From contig NZ_JAPTNL010000001.1 in the NCBI RefSeq assembly GCF_026891095.1, forward strand, positions 248,001-312,000: 64,000 nucleotides of DNA, given 5' to 3'. A program made the translations under genes and the position numbers. This stretch comes from Roseovarius salincola. GTDB taxonomy: Bacteria; Pseudomonadota; Alphaproteobacteria; Rhodobacterales; Rhodobacteraceae. The notes under the pieces were generated by a model. It had not been told where the DNA came from. It worked only from the letters and a program-made list of their open reading frames with translations, and searched no databases. Position 1 is the first letter of the stretch. Each line of letters opens with the position of its first letter. Below, one piece after another: positions 61,737 through 64,000 of this stretch.

Positions 61737-62570
61737 TCATGCGTTCTGCTGCATCGAAAAACGCTTTAACCGGCGCACGAGTCTGCGCAGCGGCCCGATG
61801 CGCGGTTCGTCAAGATGCCAATGCCGCACACCGACCGTGGCAAGTTCATCGCGGTATTCATCATACTCGGTGTTGAACAGCGTCACGTCGCCATCAACGA
61901 CCCGTCGCCGCTCGCCGTCGCCGGCGGGGCGTTTCTCGATGATCCGCCAGGGGCGTCCGGCATGTTCATATGTCCCGGCGAGCATGGGCGTCCTTTCGGG
62001 GCGCCCCGTGGTGAGGTTGATCGCCGCGCCAAGATTGGCGGGACCGACCATTTCATAGCCGACAAAGGGCTTTTCTGAAAGAATCAGCTCGGTCGCGCGG
62101 TCGATCGCGCGCTTGAGGAACGGGTGCCGGGGCGTTGCCGCGATGAAGGCGTTGAAAACCGCCGATGGCACATTGCCGCCCGTGTCGGGCGCGACGAATT
62201 CGTCCTCGGGGCGCAAGCTACGAGTCAGGTCGCTGCGGCAGACCGTGTCGATATCGGCGTAGACACCACCATGTATCCAGAGAACGCAATAGCGCCAGAG
62301 ATCGGCGCGAAAGGCGCCCGCTTCGATCTTCTGATAAGCCGCGAAAACATCGGGTTCGAAATTGTCCCGGATGAATGCGGCCTGCGCCTCGTCGTCAAAG
62401 AAACGATATTCGAATCCGGGGTTGTGTTCGATCCAGCTTTGCACGGCCTCATACATGAGATCGGGCAGTTCGGGGGTCTTGAAGGTCTGGAAAATGACCG
62501 GCGGGATGCAGCCGGATTCGCCGTGCTGCAAGGGTGCCCGTGCCGGAATTGTGTTTTCAATCAATGGCAT
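61737..62570 (-). CDS. GT32-like glycosyltransferase
   Basis: The 277-residue protein resembles family 32 glycosyltransferases (capsular polysaccharide and mannosyltransferase type). Landmarks are IPPVIFQTFKTPELPD near 22-37, FRADLWRYCVLWIHGGVYADID with the DXD metal site near 105, and a late His-rich end, RHWHLDEP. The ATG at 62570 (MPLIENT) has AAAGG seven bases upstream; an earlier start at 62609 has no site. It faces the sulfotransferase gene divergently, across 208 bp. Confidence 0.85.
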   Translation of the reverse strand: MPLIENTIPARAPLQHGESGCIPPVIFQTFKTPELPDLMYEAVQSWIEHNPGFEYRFFDDEAQAAFIRDNFEPDVFAAYQKIEAGAFRADLWRYCVLWIHGGVYADIDTVCRSDLTRSLRPEDEFVAPDTGGNVPSAVFNAFIAATPRHPFLKRAIDRATELILSEKPFVGYEMVGPANLGAAINLTTGRPERTPMLAGTYEHAGRPWRIIEKRPAGDGERRRVVDGDVTLFNTEYDEYRDELATVGVRHWHLDEPRIGPLRRLVRRLKRFSMQQNA

Positions 62571-62778
62571 CAAATGGCCTTTCGCTCTTCCGAGGACCGT
62601 TTCTCGCATGTTCAGGTGTCGAATCCACCCGATGAAAAGCCCATTTTTGTGGCAACAAGATGTTCCGGTGTGTCAAACTCCTATAGTATTCACGGGTTCC
62701 TTTAGAGCTTTTGTTGGGTCATCTTCCAACTGAAAACGATTTTGCAAAGCAGCACTTTGAAACGCGCGGTAAGACCTG

Positions 62779-63579
62779 ATGTCCATGATCATTAGTCACT
62801 CAAAGGAGTTTTGTTTCGTTCACATCCCGAAATGTGGTGGTTCTTCCATCGACAACCAAGCCGGGCGATTTGACGAGGTCGGCGGTCGTTTCAGGTTCAG
62901 GATCGGCGAGCACCCCGAACTGGGGCGCATTCAGTTCGGCCATCTGCCGTTGCGTATCTTGCGCGATTATTTCGCAAAGGATTTCAAAGCGCTTTGGGAT
63001 TACCGCAGCTTTGCGCTCTGTCGGAATCCCGCCGCAAGGTTCAGGTCGGCCCTTGCCGAGCGTTGCAGAACCTTTCTGGGCAAACCGATCGACGCGTTGA
63101 ATTCCGCAGAGCTGCGCGAGCAGATCGACAGGGTGATAGAACATATGAGCGAGGCGCAGGACTTTCCGGAGCCAGAGTTCTGCCATTTCACCCGTCAGGT
63201 CGACTTCATCAAGCTGGACGGGTCACAGGTTGTAGATTCGGTTTTCCCGGTCGAAGCGATGGCGCAGGCGGTCGCGCAGATGTCGGAGGTTCTGGAGACT
63301 ACGGAACTTCAGGCCAATCATGATCACGCGTCACTGGTCTTTCGCAATCCCGTCGTCGCATCAATGTTGCTTCCGGGTTGGCATTTCGCGAAACGCAGGC
63401 TTTCTCAGAGGCAGCGTGACTGGTTGCGAAGATACTTGGCCCGGATCGTTGCCAAACCCATTGCACGCCAAAACATAAAAGAACTTGAAAGCGATCACGT
63501 CGGGCAGTTTCTGAGGGATTTCTATCGCGAGGATTTCGCGCTGCACGAAGCGCTTTCAAGGAAATGGAAGACAGCCTGA
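62779..63579 (+). CDS. Sulfotransferase-family protein
   Basis: The 266-residue protein matches the Sulfotransfer_2 type that moves sulfate from PAPS to a sugar or lipid. The 5'-phosphosulfate loop is FVHIPKCGGSSID (near 13-25), and the 3'-phosphate site is CRNPAARFRSAL near 81-92. The rest is helical and basic. The gene has lower GC and more A/T-ending codons than its neighbours, as does the 200-bp upstream region. Together with the divergent glycosyltransferase it may decorate a surface polysaccharide, which is inference. Confidence 0.85.
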   Translation: MSMIISHSKEFCFVHIPKCGGSSIDNQAGRFDEVGGRFRFRIGEHPELGRIQFGHLPLRILRDYFAKDFKALWDYRSFALCRNPAARFRSALAERCRTFLGKPIDALNSAELREQIDRVIEHMSEAQDFPEPEFCHFTRQVDFIKLDGSQVVDSVFPVEAMAQAVAQMSEVLETTELQANHDHASLVFRNPVVASMLLPGWHFAKRRLSQRQRDWLRRYLARIVAKPIARQNIKELESDHVGQFLRDFYREDFALHEALSRKWKTA

Positions 63580-63653
63580 ATTTTGCTCCGCCATCTTCAG
63601 CCGAAGGGCGCAGCGGCAAGCGTGGGGGTCATGAAATTCAAGGAGGGGGGAAG

Positions 63654-63730
63654 TGGCGGACCGAGGAGGATTCGAACCCCCGACCCCCTGATTCGTAGTC
63701 AGGTACTCTATCCAGCTGAGCTATCGGTCC
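63654..63730 (-). tRNA. tRNA-Arg (ACG)
   Basis: On the minus strand the acceptor arms GGACCGA and TCGGTCC pair. The D arm is GCTC/GAGT, the anticodon stem is CCTGA/TCAGG and the loop CTACGAA has the anticodon ACG. The T arm contains GGTTCGAATCC, and the CCA end is encoded. The gene is 77 nt long, between the sulfotransferase and a kinase gene. Confidence 0.95.
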
Positions 63731-63788
63731 GTGAGGGCGGGATTTAGACTTTGCTGTCGGGCAATGCAAGGGGTCAGAGCAGAAAAAC

Positions 63789-64000
63789 TCAGCCCATTTC
63801 GACGCCGCCGCGCGGGAGCGTGATACGAAAGGCGGTGCCGGTCGCGTCGCTGCGCTCAAGCGTCAACTCGCCGCCATGGCCGCGCACCAGTTCGGCGGCG
63901 ATATTGAGGCCGAGACCGCTGCCGCCCTTGGCCGCGCGGCCCTGGAAGGGCTGGAAAAGATACTCGCGCGCCTTGGCAGGCAGGCCGGGGCCGGTATCGG
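63789..64000 (-). CDS. Histidine kinase, C-terminal part only
   Basis: An open minus-strand frame runs from the window edge to a TGA at 63789-63791. It encodes the end of a histidine-kinase ATPase domain: DTGPGLP (G1 box), YLFQPFQGRAAKGGSGLGLNIA (F and G2 boxes) and a final EMG. The N-terminal part is beyond the window, so the sensor type is unknown. The 58 bp after its stop hold no clear terminator before tRNA-Arg. Confidence 0.88.
   Translation of the reverse strand, partial: DTGPGLPAKAREYLFQPFQGRAAKGGSGLGLNIAAELVRGHGGELTLERSDATGTAFRITLPRGGVEMG

Noticed and set aside
1-64000. Search for CRISPR arrays, insertion sequences, phage genes and toxin-antitoxin pairs
   Set aside because: No regularly spaced direct repeats with spacers, transposases, integrases or phage structural genes were seen.

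Overview
The window is a high-GC alphaproteobacterial chromosome segment, almost certainly from the order Rhodobacterales (Roseobacter group). The evidence is the gene order around rpmF-plsX-fabH-ihfA, the run erpA / dgt / argS-SPOR-nagZ-scpA-scpB, a DUF1476 zeta-type ATPase inhibitor, a zinc-ligand-poor DksA, an RNase E with an acidic insert in its S1 domain, and several TRAP and Rieske genes typical of marine roseobacters. I see no phage, insertion sequence, CRISPR array or rRNA. Two tRNAs are present: Pro-GGG and Arg-ACG.

Layout. 1-5365: a truncated lipoprotein gene, sufE, and a B12-linked methyl-transfer cluster (DUF1638 protein, corrinoid protein, homocysteine methyltransferase). The cluster looks like part of a split methionine synthase and has a LexA-box-preceded radical SAM gene inside it. 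5759-11926: a Hint-domain gene broken by a frameshift, purC-purS-purQ, and a dctB-dctD pair whose DctD lacks the sigma54-contact loop. 11927-18922: rne with a long structured leader and a clear terminator, tusA, ccdA, a membrane hydrolase-like gene and a P450. 18935-26147: a Rieske oxygenase with a 70-aa partner, an orphan small protein, ilvBN behind a complete attenuator (promoter, leader peptide, antiterminator, terminator), and a Cache-sensor kinase/NarL regulator pair. 26230-30758: a divergent TRAP operon with oversized membrane subunits.

30787-34608: a MoxR ATPase and a VWA protein separated by a DUF2927 lipoprotein and a previously untracked 55-aa membrane peptide. 34767-41524: dksA, a FAD monooxygenase, xthA, erpA, dgt, a CPA1-type antiporter and a degenerate SDR. 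41576-47179: argS, SPOR protein, nagZ, scpA, scpB and a small basic protein, all on the plus strand. 47188-52865: long Dcd, tRNA-Pro, MerR regulator, ihfA, fabH, plsX, rpmF and DUF177, all on the minus strand. 52952-57012: bamE, an OlsB-like acyltransferase, an ABC-F protein flanked by inverted arrays of one 11-bp repeat, and a Kv-like channel with a zinc ribbon. 57024-64000: an SDR, an AbrB-type membrane protein, a two-subunit molybdenum hydroxylase, a GT32-like glycosyltransferase, a sulfotransferase, tRNA-Arg and the end of a histidine kinase.

Most of the segment is housekeeping. The observations I rate highest are the inverted 11-bp arrays around the ABC-F gene, the LexA box inside the methionine-synthase cluster, the ilvBN attenuator and the non-canonical DctD. 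All calls come from reading the sequence only; no database search was run.
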